A stretch of 64,000 bases of DNA from Mycobacterium vicinigordonae (GTDB taxonomy: Bacteria; Actinomycetota; Actinomycetes; Mycobacteriales; Mycobacteriaceae), in assembly GCF_013466425.1 (NCBI RefSeq), contig NZ_CP059165.1, positions 1,674,001-1,738,000 on the forward strand, given 5' to 3'. The notes beneath the pieces were generated by a model. It had not been told where the DNA came from and made no database searches. It saw only the letters and a program-made list of their open reading frames with translations. Below, one piece after another: positions 1 through 12,115 of the stretch. The position numbers were made by a program, and so were the translations under genes. Every line of letters starts with the position of its first letter. Positions within the stretch are counted from its first letter, which is position 1.

Positions 1-125
1 ATTCCCATCACCAGGAAACCGAAGATCATCACCAGCGCGACGCCCTGAATCCACCCCTTCCCAACCAGTGGTTGAGCCGACGGGTGAGCGGAATCGGGCG
101 ACGAAGATACGTCTTGAACAGCCAT
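1..125 (-). CDS. norB: Probable quinol-type nitric oxide reductase (NorB), N-terminus only
   Basis: The start of a minus-strand gene that runs off the left edge of the window; 41 residues are visible. The protein opens with a short Ser/Pro-rich cytoplasmic stretch and then enters a hydrophobic helix (residues about 24-41, KGWIQGVALVMIFGFLVMG). The pattern of basic residue, Trp-Ile-Gln and a first membrane helix resembles the N-terminus of single-subunit quinol NO reductases, which reduce NO to N2O in the membrane. An AGGAG ribosome site lies 8 nt before the ATG. It is divergent from the DevR-regulated stress-protein operon, which fits a role in NO detoxification. The identity rests on a very short sequence; another membrane protein is possible. 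Confidence 0.5.
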   Translation of the reverse strand, partial: MAVQDVSSSPDSAHPSAQPLVGKGWIQGVALVMIFGFLVMG

Positions 126-209
126 TCACAGGACTCCTGTCTAGGCGAATATCTGGGCGATGGGCTGATCGCCGGGCCGGCTGCGCGGAATTTTTACAGC
201 GCGCCCGGT

Positions 210-228
210 GAATATCCAATGGGTATTC
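210..228. promoter_or_regulatory. 19-bp imperfect palindrome, candidate operator
   Basis: GAATATCC-AAT-GGGTATTC: two 8-bp arms with one mismatch around a 3-nt centre, between the divergent norB-like gene and the universal stress gene. It is separate from the DosR-like boxes downstream and does not resemble them. It lies about 85 nt upstream of the norB-like start, so it could be the site of an NO- or redox-responsive repressor. The binding protein is unknown. Confidence 0.35.
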
Positions 229-259
229 GGCGTCGGTGGCAAGAGGCCATTTCACCGAT

Positions 260-301
260 TTCGAGGACCAATGGCACTCGACAGGGGACCAACGCCCCTG
301 G
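260..301 (+). promoter_or_regulatory. Two tandem DosR-box-like palindromes upstream of the usp-devR-devS operon
   Basis: Box 1 (260-279, core GAGGACCAATGGCACTC) and box 2 (282-301, core GGGGACCAACGCCCCT) resemble the 20-bp DevR/DosR consensus, whose core is GGGAC-n5-GTCCC. The boxes are 22 bp apart, two helical turns, so both present the same DNA face; tandem boxes are typical of strong DosR promoters. They lie 58-100 nt before the stress-protein ATG, which suggests autoregulation of the operon. Box 2 matches clearly better than box 1. Assigned by eye. Confidence 0.55.
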
Positions 302-359
302 GATACGCAGGTCACGCGCAATAACGTTCGAATTGAGCACGGATGGAAGGGAGACGGCG

Positions 360-1157
360 ATGAAGAACCTCAAGCCGGGACCGGCCGTCGTCGTCGGTAT
401 CGACGGATCGCGGGCTGCGGTGTATGCGGCACTGTGGGCGGTAGACGAGGCGGTCAGCCGCGACATCCCACTGCGGTTGATCTATGTGGTCGATCCGATT
501 CAGCCAGCCAGATCCAGCGTTCTCGATGTGCGGCAGGCCGCCGCGCGTTCGGCCCTATACGACGCCTACCGGGCGGTCGACGCCACCGGCGCACCGGTCA
601 AGATCGAAACCGAGATCCTCTGGGGCAAGCCACTGAACAAGCTGATGGCCGAATCGCGCTCGGCAACGATGATCTGCGTCGGCTCGATGGGCATCAACCA
701 CGCCCGGTGCGGCAAGGGTTCGGTCGCGGGCGCGCTAGCCGGGTCGGCGCTGTGCCCGGTGGCGGTCATCCACCGGTCGGCGGACGCCGCCGCCCCCCAG
801 ATCAAACGGGTGGTCGCCGAAGTGGACAATGGTGCGGTGTTGCGACACGCGTTCGAGGAGGCGCGGCTACGTCGCGTTCCGCTTCGTGCCATCTCCGTAA
901 GCGGGCATCGCACCCGGGAGCGTGGCGAGGAAAGCTCGTTGGCTCAAGCACAATTGGAGCGCCGGCTGGCCCGCTGGACCCGGCTTTACCCCGACGTGCA
1001 GGTGGAGTCGGAGATCGTCCGGGGAGGAGCCACGCGATACATGGCCGATCAGGGCGAGCCGCGCCAGCTGTTCGTCACCGACGCGCACGCCGCGCAGGTG
1101 TCCAGCGTTTACAACGCGGGTTCCTCGGTATTGACTGTGCGGAGCGGGAACTTGTAG
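360..1157 (+). CDS. Universal stress protein, Rv3134c type
   Basis: 265 residues. The N-terminal half has a USP fold: VVVGIDGS near residue 11, then a Gly-rich nucleotide-binding segment (GSMGINHARCGKGSVAGALAGSALCPVAVIH) ending the domain at about 140. The C-terminal half is a shorter, degenerate second USP domain. The ATG at 360 follows GGAAGGGAGA and is preferred over an upstream in-frame ATG at 72 that would cross the promoter. It is first in an operon with devR (27-nt gap) and devS, the same order as Rv3134c-devR-devS in M. tuberculosis. The family binds ATP or other nucleotides and is induced by hypoxia and NO; its precise role is not established. Confidence 0.9.
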   Translation: MKNLKPGPAVVVGIDGSRAAVYAALWAVDEAVSRDIPLRLIYVVDPIQPARSSVLDVRQAAARSALYDAYRAVDATGAPVKIETEILWGKPLNKLMAESRSATMICVGSMGINHARCGKGSVAGALAGSALCPVAVIHRSADAAAPQIKRVVAEVDNGAVLRHAFEEARLRRVPLRAISVSGHRTRERGEESSLAQAQLERRLARWTRLYPDVQVESEIVRGGATRYMADQGEPRQLFVTDAHAAQVSSVYNAGSSVLTVRSGNL

Positions 1158-1184
1158 GCACGGGGACTCAAAAGGAGTGGTGGC

Positions 1185-4533
<3,349 letters not shown>

Positions 4534-4624
4534 CGCTGCCGGGCCTCTCCTGTCGATCACAGTGGTCATTGCTTCAAGGATCGTCCGCGCAGGGCTGCGG
4601 CGGCAGGGCATGAAGCCCTGGCGG

Positions 4625-4644
4625 CGTGGGACCTTTGGCCCTGC
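4625..4644. promoter_or_regulatory. DosR-box-like palindrome in a divergent intergenic region
   Basis: The core GGGACCTTTGGCCC (4628-4641) matches the DosR core GGGAC-n-GTCCC with a near-palindromic GGGaCC/GGcCC. It sits between the divergent nitroreductase (start 4533) and truncated haemoglobin (start 4698) genes and could serve both. Assigned by eye. Confidence 0.5.
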
Positions 4645-4697
4645 TCGGAGCGACTCTCACCGGGCAATACTGGATTTCATGGACTGCTGGTGCCGCG

Positions 4698-5117
4698 ATG
4701 ACAACAGGAATTGACAACGAACTGGTCGACCGCGCCGATGTCGAGGCGCTGCTGCACCGGTTCTATGCCCGTGCCCTGGCCGACGGCGCCCTGTACGAAT
4801 CCTTCGCCGACCTGCGCGCGACCGGACTCGATGCGCACATTCCGACCATGGCCGATTTCTGGGAGACCGTACTGTTTCGCGCCGGGCTCTACCACGGCAG
4901 CGCGCTGAACGTGCATCGCGATATCCATCTCCGGACACCGCTGACTGCAAATCATTTCGCCCGTTGGCTGACGCTGTGGTGTGAAACAGTCGACGAGATG
5001 TACTCTGGGCCCGCGGCCGAGCGGGCCAAGATTCAGGCCGGCCGGATCGCCTGGGCGATGCATCGCCGCCTCAACGGCTTCGATGCGCCCGAACTCGACG
5101 CCCTGCTTGTGCGCTGA
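4698..5117 (+). CDS. Group III truncated haemoglobin
   Basis: 139 residues, typical trHb length. Family landmarks in order: RFYARAL in helix B, DFWETVLF (residues 53-60, the conserved Phe-Trp of helix E), YHGSALNVHRDIHL with His73 as candidate proximal haem ligand, then ANHFARWLTLWCETVDE and a C-terminal amphipathic helix. This pattern is group III rather than GlbN or GlbO. Such globins bind O2/NO, and some take part in NO dioxygenation or peroxide chemistry. The ATG at 4698 is chosen because upstream in-frame codons run into the DosR-like box. Its place among DosR-type genes and beside a probable NO reductase suggests an NO or hypoxia role. Confidence 0.85.
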   Translation: MTTGIDNELVDRADVEALLHRFYARALADGALYESFADLRATGLDAHIPTMADFWETVLFRAGLYHGSALNVHRDIHLRTPLTANHFARWLTLWCETVDEMYSGPAAERAKIQAGRIAWAMHRRLNGFDAPELDALLVR

Positions 5118-5132
5118 TACCCGCTTTGATAC

Positions 5133-5561
5133 TTAGGCGACCGTCTCGGTACCGTCGGGTTCCGGGCCGAAAACGAAACGGCGGCCGGTAATGTCGGTGG
5201 CGGTGATGCGAACGTAATTGGGCTTGCGCGTCGCGATCCACGGGTAGAGCCCCGCCCGGTCGGCCTCCTGGATCTCAGCGTCGCTCTTCAACAGCTGCGC
5301 GCGTCCTCGCACGATCACACTCCAGCCTTCGGCGACGTTGTGGTCGTCGGCCTCGAAGAGCACGGTGTGGTTTCCCACGGCCGAGAACAGTTTGGTGCCT
5401 TCGGCCGTGCGGAACAGGACGCTGTTGCCCTGCACGACATAGTTGACCGGGAAGATCTCCGGCTCGCCGGCAAAGTTGGTCACCAGGCGCCCCAGCGCAG
5501 CGGTGCCCAGCAGGCCCCAACTCTCATTTGCTGACAGGACGGTGAACGGCTCGTCGGTCAT
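5133..5561 (-). CDS. Pyridoxamine-5'-phosphate oxidase-like flavin-binding protein, Rv3129 type
   Basis: 142 residues with a split-barrel flavin-binding fold. Landmarks are LLGTAALGRLVTNFAGEPEIFPVNYVV (strand that packs on FMN), VLFRTAEGTKL, and a terminal RRFVFG. Small PPOX proteins of this kind bind FMN, F420 or haem. The gene starts inside the stop codon of the upstream nitroreductase gene (shared ATGA, 5558-5561), so the two are cotranscribed and translationally coupled. The neighbourhood suggests DosR control and a reductive role during hypoxia. The substrate is unknown. Confidence 0.8.
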   Translation of the reverse strand: MTDEPFTVLSANESWGLLGTAALGRLVTNFAGEPEIFPVNYVVQGNSVLFRTAEGTKLFSAVGNHTVLFEADDHNVAEGWSVIVRGRAQLLKSDAEIQEADRAGLYPWIATRKPNYVRITATDITGRRFVFGPEPDGTETVA

Positions 5562-6559
5562 CGGCTCAACCTATCTTGTATCTGGCGGATCTCAAGCACG
5601 GCATCGAGCGGTCGTCGTGGTGTGGGCGGGGCGGGGGATTCCATCGGCGGGGCAATTCCGACCCGAATCAGGGCCTGCGGCTCACCACTCCCGCCGATCA
5701 GCCTGCGCACGATGTCGCGGCCTTGTTCGGTTTCGATCAAATGGGTCAGTGTGCAGGTCGCCATGCCGGCCATGGTGCATTCCAGCAGTACCGTCGAGAG
5801 CACCTCGCCGCACCGCAGTACGTCAGCCGCGGTGTCCTGGGGAGTCGACAGCACAACGATTTTCGACCAGTCCGCGGCGATCTCGGGGCGTCTGTCCTGG
5901 TGGCCCCGGACCGGGAAGTCGCGGCCCACGCCAACCCGTAGGCTTTCGGTGTCGGAGGCCAGTGCGGACGGCGGCACGCCTTCGGACAAGACGAATGGCG
6001 AAGTCCACCAATCTAGTTCGGCGTGATAGGACGGATCGTCAACACGCAACGACGCGGTAAGTCGCGACGCGTCGGCTAGTTGTCGTCGGTGGTGATCGGC
6101 GAGCACGTCGATGGTGGCGACGTCGCCGCCGACCGTGTTGCGCAGGGTTGGCTCGAACCAGTCCCAGAATGCGGGTCGGTCCAGCGGCAGCCGATCGGTT
6201 CGACGGTGCAGAATCGCCTTGGCGCGATTGCGCTGTACCCGCATGATGTGATCGGTCGGTGTGAAGTCGACAGTGGCCAGATGGCCGGCATTGCCGGGGT
6301 TGGGAAAGCGGGTGGTGTGCGAGTCCCAGCCGAGGGCTTGCATCGCGATGCGCAGATGGTCGAGTACGGCACCGCAGCTGATGAGCGTTTCGCGGCCGGA
6401 ATGGTCTGTGGCAGGCACGGTTCGGCAACGATCGACGAACAGATGAATTGCATCGCCCTCGGCCACGAACTTCCAGGGCTGGCTATTGTGCACCGACGGC
6501 GCCCGGCCGGCCAGCCGGATGGCGGTCCGCAGGACCTCTGTGTCCATGCCGATGACCAT
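5558..6559 (-). CDS. Acg-family nitroreductase-like protein, Rv3127 type
   Basis: 333 residues. Signature GRAPSVHNSQPWKFV near the N-terminus, HRRTDRLPLDRP in the middle, and EPQALIRVGIAPP near the end, matching the Rv3127/Rv2032 (Acg) subfamily of FMN nitroreductase-fold proteins. A second ATG at 6547 (MDTEVLRTA) is an equally plausible start; neither has a strong ribosome site. It is first in a two-gene operon with the PPOX gene (4-nt overlap). A DosR-like palindrome lies about 21 nt upstream. It is a paralogue of the gene at 3535-4533. Confidence 0.85.
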   Translation of the reverse strand: MVIGMDTEVLRTAIRLAGRAPSVHNSQPWKFVAEGDAIHLFVDRCRTVPATDHSGRETLISCGAVLDHLRIAMQALGWDSHTTRFPNPGNAGHLATVDFTPTDHIMRVQRNRAKAILHRRTDRLPLDRPAFWDWFEPTLRNTVGGDVATIDVLADHHRRQLADASRLTASLRVDDPSYHAELDWWTSPFVLSEGVPPSALASDTESLRVGVGRDFPVRGHQDRRPEIAADWSKIVVLSTPQDTAADVLRCGEVLSTVLLECTMAGMATCTLTHLIETEQGRDIVRRLIGGSGEPQALIRVGIAPPMESPAPPTPRRPLDAVLEIRQIQDRLSR

Positions 6560-6580
6560 ACGAAGGCCGGTCGCGGGACG

Positions 6581-6600
6581 ATAGGGGCTTTGGTCATCAC
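6581..6600 (-). promoter_or_regulatory. DosR-box-like palindrome upstream of the Rv3127-type gene
   Basis: Read on the minus strand, GTGATGACCAAAGCCCCTAT matches about 13 of 20 positions of the DosR consensus, including ATGAC-CAAA-GCCCC. It lies about 21 nt before the predicted ATG, close for an activator site, so the start codon or site may need adjusting. Assigned by eye. Confidence 0.4.
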
Positions 6601-6718
6601 GTCAAACGCGTTGTGCCGAACTGGATCTGGATCGCGGCACGGTCGCGTGGATCAGTTGGATCTGCGAAAGCCGCGTCGTCGCGCTTGCATTGTGCTGCTG
6701 ACCTGGCATTCTGAACGG

Positions 6719-6922
6719 ATGGCAGGCAAGGAAATCGACCCGATCCGGGCCAAGAGTGCGCTGGCGGTGATCAGGCAGAACCCGGGGATCGTGTTGTTCG
6801 CGGCCTCACCGCTGATCGCGCTGGTGGCCCTCACCTGGATTTTCGCCGGCACTGGCTGGGGCATTCTGTTGGCGCTGGTGTTGGTGGTTGCCGCCGGCGC
6901 CGTCGTCCTGCTCAAGCGCTGA
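6719..6922 (+). CDS. Small two-helix membrane protein
   Basis: 67 residues: a charged N-terminus (MAGKEIDPIRAKSALAVIRQNP), then two hydrophobic helices, about 23-41 and 46-63, ending LLKR. It ends 10 nt before agpS and is codirectional with it, so they may be cotranscribed. No family is recognised. The steady hydrophobic profile, ATG start and position between conserved genes support a real gene. Confidence 0.6.
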   Translation: MAGKEIDPIRAKSALAVIRQNPGIVLFAASPLIALVALTWIFAGTGWGILLALVLVVAAGAVVLLKR

Positions 6923-6932
6923 CACCGCCGAC

Positions 6933-8525
6933 ATGCGTTCGTGGTGGGGCTGGGGGACGCTTGAGGGTGCCCTCACCGAGGAGGAGACAAGAGATCTGGT
7001 GGCGCGCGTGGCGGCGATGTTGCCCGGCCACGACCTAACCGACCATCGGCCGCCAGATCCGGCCGCGCTCGGCCTGCCCGGACCGCGGATCACCCCGCCG
7101 TCGACGCTGGCCGCGCTGTGCTCACCGCAGATCGTCGATCGGGCCGGCCACGCCCGCGGCAAGGCGTTCCGCGATGTGGCGCGCAACCTGCAAGGCCGCC
7201 TGAATCATTTGCCCGATCTGGTCGTGCGGCCAAGGCGCGAGCAGGAAGTCGTCGATGTGTTGGATTGGTGTGCGCGCGAACGGATTCCGGTCATCCCGTA
7301 CGGCGGCGGCAGTTCGGTGGTGGGTGGGGTGGAGCCGCGCTTCGAGGAACCCGCCGTCACGCTGGATATCAGCGCGATGAGCGCGGTGGTCGAAGTCGAC
7401 CAGGTCAGCCGCGCCGCGCGGATTCAGGCGGGCGCGCTCGGCCCGTGGATCGAAGACCAACTACGCCGGCACGACCTGACGTTGCGGCACTTTCCGCAGT
7501 CGTTCGCATTCTCCAGCCTCGGCGGCTGGTTGGCCACCCGTGCCGGCGGACACTTCGCCACCCTGTACACCCACATCGACGACCTGACCGAGTCAGTGCG
7601 CGTAGTCACGCCCACCGGAATCAGCGAGTCGCGACGACTGCCCGGATCGGGCGCGGGCCCGTCCCCGGACCGGCTGTTCATCGGCTCGGAAGGCACCCTC
7701 GGCGTGATCACCGAGGCGTGGATGCGGCTGCAGAACCGGCCGCGCTGGCAGGTCACTGCGTCGGTGGCGTTCGACAACTGGAGCGCGGCGGTCGCCGCCA
7801 CCCGGACCGTCGCGCAAGCGGGCCTGTTTCCGGCGAACTGCCGGTTGCTCGATCCGGCCGAGGCTTTCCTCAATGCCGGCACTCCGGTCACCGGCGGGTT
7901 ACTGGTGCTGGCTTTCGAATCCGCGGACCACCCGATCGACCCGTGGCTCAACCGGGCGTTGGAGATCGCCGCCGAACACGGAGGTAATGTCATTGCGCGC
8001 CGCAGCCGAGACGCCGCGGGCGACAACGCCGAACGGGACGCCGGCGATGCCTCGGAGAATTGGCGCTCGGCGTTTCTGCGGATGCCCTATCAGCGGGATG
8101 CGTTGGCGCGCCGCGGCGTCATCGCCGAGACCTTCGAAACCGCTTGCACCTGGCACGGATTCGACGATCTGCATGCCGCGGTGACCGACGCCGCCCAGGC
8201 CGCGATCAAGAGGGTATGCGGCACCGGCGTGGTGACTTGCCGGTTCACCCACGTTTACCCCGACGGCCCGGCGCCTTATTACGGCATCTACGCCGCGGGC
8301 CGGTGGGGCTCCCTGGACGCGCAGTGGGACGAGATGAAAGCGGCTGTCTCCGAAGCGATCAGCACCACCGGTGGCACCATCACCCATCACCACGCCGTGG
8401 GCCGCGACCACCGTCCCTGGTACGACCGGCAACGTCCGGGCCCGTTCGCGGCGGCGCTGCGCGCCGTCAAGCACACTCTGGACCCGTCCGGGATCCTCAA
8501 TCCCGGAGTGCTTTTCGATCCGTGA
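6933..8525 (+). CDS. agpS: FAD-binding oxidase, alkyldihydroxyacetonephosphate synthase-like (Rv3107c type)
   Basis: 530 residues. An FAD_binding_4 domain (about 100-290) contains the PP-loop-like IPYGGGSSVVGG and SLGGWLATRAGG, with GSEGTLGVITEAWMRL following. The C-terminal half has the FAD-oxidase cap and HHHAVGRDHRPWY, matching the alkyl-DHAP synthase subfamily active-site His cluster, and ends in DPSGILNPGVLF. The family name implies ether-lipid synthesis, but the substrate in mycobacteria is not settled. The start at 6933 (MRSWWGWG) is preferred to one 45 nt upstream that overlaps the small membrane gene. The stop directly abuts convergent fprA, as in M. tuberculosis. Confidence 0.87.
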   Translation: MRSWWGWGTLEGALTEEETRDLVARVAAMLPGHDLTDHRPPDPAALGLPGPRITPPSTLAALCSPQIVDRAGHARGKAFRDVARNLQGRLNHLPDLVVRPRREQEVVDVLDWCARERIPVIPYGGGSSVVGGVEPRFEEPAVTLDISAMSAVVEVDQVSRAARIQAGALGPWIEDQLRRHDLTLRHFPQSFAFSSLGGWLATRAGGHFATLYTHIDDLTESVRVVTPTGISESRRLPGSGAGPSPDRLFIGSEGTLGVITEAWMRLQNRPRWQVTASVAFDNWSAAVAATRTVAQAGLFPANCRLLDPAEAFLNAGTPVTGGLLVLAFESADHPIDPWLNRALEIAAEHGGNVIARRSRDAAGDNAERDAGDASENWRSAFLRMPYQRDALARRGVIAETFETACTWHGFDDLHAAVTDAAQAAIKRVCGTGVVTCRFTHVYPDGPAPYYGIYAAGRWGSLDAQWDEMKAAVSEAISTTGGTITHHHAVGRDHRPWYDRQRPGPFAAALRAVKHTLDPSGILNPGVLFDP

Positions 8526-9896
8526 TCAGCCGTGCCCGACATGCAGCAGCCGGGCCAGGCTGGGCAGCTTCACCCGCGGGCGCCCGTGCGGCTCCCCGGC
8601 CGCCCGCTCGAAACTGTCGATGACCTCCCAGTGCGCCGAGGTGATCACCCTGGGCTGACGTTCGCTCAACCAACTGGCGAGCTGGTCGCGGTGATCGCCG
8701 GCGAATTCGGGCAGATTGCCCTGCGCGGCCGCAGCGGCCAGGTCGGCGAGCAACGTGTCCACCGTTTCCTGCGAGTCGGACTTATTGGTGCCGATCACTC
8801 CGGTCGGTCCGCGCTTAATCCAGCCGACGACATATTCGTTGCGGCTATCTCGGATCCGGCCGTCGGTGTGCGGGATGGTGCCGCGCTTGTCGTCGAACGG
8901 CAACCCGGGAGTGGGTGTGCCGCGATAGCCGACGGAGCGGACCACCAGCTGAACGGGAAGCTCTTCGCGCTCACCGGTGTCTTTGGCTGAGACCCAACCG
9001 GTTTCGTCGGTGACCAACTCATTGCGGCCCAGCACAATGCTCTCGACGCGGTCGGTGCCTTTGATTTCGATTGGAGATGTCAAGAAGCGGAACACGATTC
9101 GCCGATGGCCGGGCCGCGGCTCGCGTTCCGTATAGCCGCGCAGCACCTTGATATTCTGCTTGGTGGTCTTGCCGGCAGCCTCCGCGTCCTCGTCGGTGAT
9201 GCCGTCGAATTGAGCCGGGTCGACGATCACGTCGACGCCTTCGAGCTCACCGAGCTCGCGCAGTTCCAGCGTGGTGAAAGCCGTCTGCAACGGGCCGCGC
9301 CGCCCGATGATCACCACCTCGTCGACCCCTTTGGGGCGCAGCGACTCCAGCGCGTGATCGGCGATATCGGTCTGGCCCAACACATCAGGATCCGTGACCA
9401 GAATCCGCGCGACGTCGATGGCCACGTTGCCGTTGCCGACGACCACCGCCCGCGCCCCGGACAGGTTCGGGGTTTTTTCCTCGAAGTGCGGGTGCGCGTT
9501 GTACCAGCCGACAAAGTCGACTGCGGAGATACTGCCCGGGAGGTCCTCTCCGGGAATGTTCAACGGCTTGTCGGACTGGGCGCCCACGGCATAGATCACC
9601 GCGTCGTACTTCGCGGCCAGTTCACCGGCCTCGACGTGCTCGCCTACCACCACGTTGCCGAAGAAGCGGAACCGCTCGTCGGCTGCGGTCTTCTCGAACT
9701 GTTTGCTGATCGACTTGATCTTGGGATGATCGGGGGCGACACCGGACCGAACCAGACCCCACGGCGTAGGCAGCATCTCCAGCATGTCGACGGCCACCTC
9801 GACGTCGTCGGCGGCGTCGGCGGCCTTGAGCAGGGAAGCGGCGGCGAAGAATCCTGACGGACCGGAGCCGACGATCGCAACGTGATAGGGACGCAT
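8526..9896 (-). CDS. fprA: NADPH:ferredoxin (adrenodoxin-type) reductase FprA
   Basis: 456 residues, the same length I recall for M. tuberculosis FprA. FAD-binding motif GSGPSG at residues 10-15; ATG motif TPWGLVRSGVAPDHP near 65-80; NADP-binding VVGNGNVAIDVARIL near 155-170; C-terminal GWIKRGPTGVIGTNK. It transfers electrons from NADPH to ferredoxins serving P450s and other oxidases in the cytoplasm. It is divergent from prfB and convergent, with no intervening base, with agpS. Confidence 0.95.
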   Translation of the reverse strand: MRPYHVAIVGSGPSGFFAAASLLKAADAADDVEVAVDMLEMLPTPWGLVRSGVAPDHPKIKSISKQFEKTAADERFRFFGNVVVGEHVEAGELAAKYDAVIYAVGAQSDKPLNIPGEDLPGSISAVDFVGWYNAHPHFEEKTPNLSGARAVVVGNGNVAIDVARILVTDPDVLGQTDIADHALESLRPKGVDEVVIIGRRGPLQTAFTTLELRELGELEGVDVIVDPAQFDGITDEDAEAAGKTTKQNIKVLRGYTEREPRPGHRRIVFRFLTSPIEIKGTDRVESIVLGRNELVTDETGWVSAKDTGEREELPVQLVVRSVGYRGTPTPGLPFDDKRGTIPHTDGRIRDSRNEYVVGWIKRGPTGVIGTNKSDSQETVDTLLADLAAAAAQGNLPEFAGDHRDQLASWLSERQPRVITSAHWEVIDSFERAAGEPHGRPRVKLPSLARLLHVGHG

Positions 9897-10017
9897 CTCG
9901 CGCTTTCTGTTCGTGCCCGGCTGCGGCGCAAGGGGGCTGAGCCTGGGCTGAGCGTCGCAGTCGTGCGGTGCACTGGTCTCCTGATGCTAGACCGCCGTGC
10001 CGGTAACGTTGTCGCCT

Positions 10018-11133
10018 GTGGAACCTGACCGTCAAGCCGATATCGCCGCCCTCGACTCCACTCTGACCACGGTTGAGCGGGTGCTAGACGTGGCGGGTCT
10101 GAAGAGCCGGATCGAGCAACTCGAGCAGCAGGCGTCCGACCCGAACCTGTGGGACGACCAGACTCACGCGCAGAAAGTAACCAGCGAGTTGTCCCACACG
10201 CAGGGGGAGCTGCGCCGCATCGAGGAGTTGCGGCAGCGCCTCGACGATCTGCCGGTGCTCTACGAACTGGCCGAGGAAGAGGATGGGCCGGCCGCCGAGT
10301 CCGCGCGCGCCGAGGCCGACGCCGAACTCAAGGCGTTGCGCGCCGACATCGAAGCCACCGAAGTGCGGACTTTGCTCTCCGGCGAGTACGACGAACGTGA
10401 GGCATTGGTCACAATTCGCTCAGGAGCGGGCGGAGTCGACGCCGCCGACTGGGCCGAGATGCTGATGCGGATGTACATCCGCTGGGCTGAGCAGCACAAA
10501 TACGGCGTCGAGGTATTCGACACGTCCTACGCCGAAGAAGCCGGGATCAAAAGCGCCACCTTCGCCGTGCACGCACCATTCGCCTACGGCACATTGTCGG
10601 TCGAACAGGGCACCCACCGGCTGGTGCGGATCAGCCCGTTCGACAACCAAAGCCGACGGCAGACGTCGTTCGCGGAGGTCGAAGTGCTGCCCGTGGTGGA
10701 GACCACCGACCACATCGAAATCCCCGAGGGAGACATTCGCGTCGACGTCTACCGCTCCAGCGGCCCCGGCGGCCAATCGGTCAACACCACCGACTCGGCG
10801 GTTCGACTCACGCATATCCCGACCGGTATTGTCGTTACTTGCCAGAACGAGAAGTCGCAACTGCAGAACAAAGTTTCGGCGTTACGAGTGCTTCAGGCAA
10901 AGTTGTTGGAGCGCAAGCGTTCCGAGGAGCGCGCGGAGCTGGATGCCTTGAAAGGCGACGGCGGCAGCTCCTGGGGCAACCAGATGCGGTCCTATGTACT
11001 GCACCCCTATCAGATGGTCAAAGATCTGCGCACCGAGTACGAGGTGGGCAATCCTGCGGCTGTCTTGGACGGAGACATCGACGGGTTCCTGGAGGCAGGG
11101 ATCAGGTGGCGCAACCGAAAAGATGACGATTAA
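10018..11133 (+). CDS. prfB: Peptide chain release factor 2
   Basis: 371 residues from GTG at 10018. An N-terminal coiled-coil domain is followed by domain 2 with the stop-recognition tripeptide SPF (in RISPFDNQ) and domain 3 with the universally conserved GGQ loop ([10 protein letters not shown]). It terminates translation at UGA and UAA. There is no programmed frameshift: the reading frame is continuous from the start, unlike many bacterial prfB genes. An in-frame codon at 9997 exists, but the GTG gives the remembered mycobacterial start (residues [12 protein letters not shown]). The downstream mechanosensitive-channel gene overlaps its 3' end. Confidence 0.95.
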   Translation: MEPDRQADIAALDSTLTTVERVLDVAGLKSRIEQLEQQASDPNLWDDQTHAQKVTSELSHTQGELRRIEELRQRLDDLPVLYELAEEEDGPAAESARAEADAELKALRADIEATEVRTLLSGEYDEREALVTIRSGAGGVDAADWAEMLMRMYIRWAEQHKYGVEVFDTSYAEEAGIKSATFAVHAPFAYGTLSVEQGTHRLVRISPFDNQSRRQTSFAEVEVLPVVETTDHIEIPEGDIRVDVYRSSGPGGQSVNTTDSAVRLTHIPTGIVVTCQNEKSQLQNKVSALRVLQAKLLERKRSEERAELDALKGDGGSSWGNQMRSYVLHPYQMVKDLRTEYEVGNPAAVLDGDIDGFLEAGIRWRNRKDDD

Positions 11134-12115
11134 TACAACGTATTCAGCCATGAGCCTCGCCACGGCGGCGCAGCGCTGGCACGACTTCTGGCGCGGCCAC
11201 ATCGGGGAGTGGATCCTCACTCGGGGCCTGCGGGTCGCCATGCTGATCATCGCCGCGATGCTGGCCGCCCGGTTCGTCAACTGGGTGGCCCAACGGGTAA
11301 CCCGCCAACTCGACGAGGGTTTCGCCGAAAGCGACGCACTGGTGCGCTCGGAGGCGACCAAGCACCGGCAGGCGGTCGCGTCGGTGATCTCGTGGGTATC
11401 GATCGTTCTGATCTCGATCGTGGTGATCATGCAGATCGCCGACGTGCTGCAGTTTTCCGTCGGTGGCCTCGTCGCGCCGGCCACTGTATTAGGTGCGGCA
11501 CTCGGTTTCGGTGCCCAACAGCTGGTGAAGGACCTACTTTCGGGCTTTTTCATCATCGTCGAGAAGCAGTACGGCTTCGGTGACCTGGTATCGCTGACCG
11601 TGTCGGGGATCGCGGCCGAAGCGCGGGGCACCGTGGAGAACGTGACCTTGCGGGTCACTCGGCTGCGCTCCTCGGACGGCGAGCTGTACACCATTCCCAA
11701 CGGCTCGATCGTCAAAACCATCAACCTGTCCAAGGACTGGGCACGCGCCGTGGTGGACATCCCGGTGTCGACCAACGCCGACCTCAACCGAGTCAATGAG
11801 GTGTTGCACCAGGAATGCGAGCGCGCCCTGGACAACCCGCTGCTGGGGGAACTGCTACTGGACGCACCCACTGTGATGGGGGTGGAGAGCATCGAGATCA
11901 ACACCGTCACCCTGCGGCTGGTGGCCCGCACGCTGCCGGGCAAGCAGTTCGAGGCCGGTCGCCAACTACGGGTGCTGGTCATCCGGGCGCTCGCCCGGGC
12001 AGGAATCGTCACCGCTGCGGATGCGACGGTCGGGGTCGTCGACGACGCCGGGATCAGTGACCCCAGCGAGGTGACCGAACCCGAGAAGGCCGCGGATCAG
12101 GTGAAGCAGCGATGA
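11123..12115 (+). CDS. MscS-family mechanosensitive ion channel, Rv3104c type
   Basis: 330 residues from ATG at 11123; a second ATG at 11150 ([10 protein letters not shown], 321 aa) is equally possible because neither has a clear ribosome site. Three membrane helices (about 30-52, 84-108, 112-135) are followed by the MscS pore-lining signature [21 protein letters not shown] and the beta domain with [19 protein letters not shown]. The channel releases solutes on hypo-osmotic shock. The start overlaps prfB and the stop overlaps the next gene by 4 nt (ATGA), so prfB, this gene and the Pro-rich protein gene form one unit. Confidence 0.88.
   Translation: MTINTTYSAMSLATAAQRWHDFWRGHIGEWILTRGLRVAMLIIAAMLAARFVNWVAQRVTRQLDEGFAESDALVRSEATKHRQAVASVISWVSIVLISIVVIMQIADVLQFSVGGLVAPATVLGAALGFGAQQLVKDLLSGFFIIVEKQYGFGDLVSLTVSGIAAEARGTVENVTLRVTRLRSSDGELYTIPNGSIVKTINLSKDWARAVVDIPVSTNADLNRVNEVLHQECERALDNPLLGELLLDAPTVMGVESIEINTVTLRLVARTLPGKQFEAGRQLRVLVIRALARAGIVTAADATVGVVDDAGISDPSEVTEPEKAADQVKQR

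Noticed and set aside
10018..10120. Programmed frameshift in prfB
   Set aside because: The frame is continuous from the GTG start through SPF and GGQ, and no in-frame TGA occurs early in the gene.
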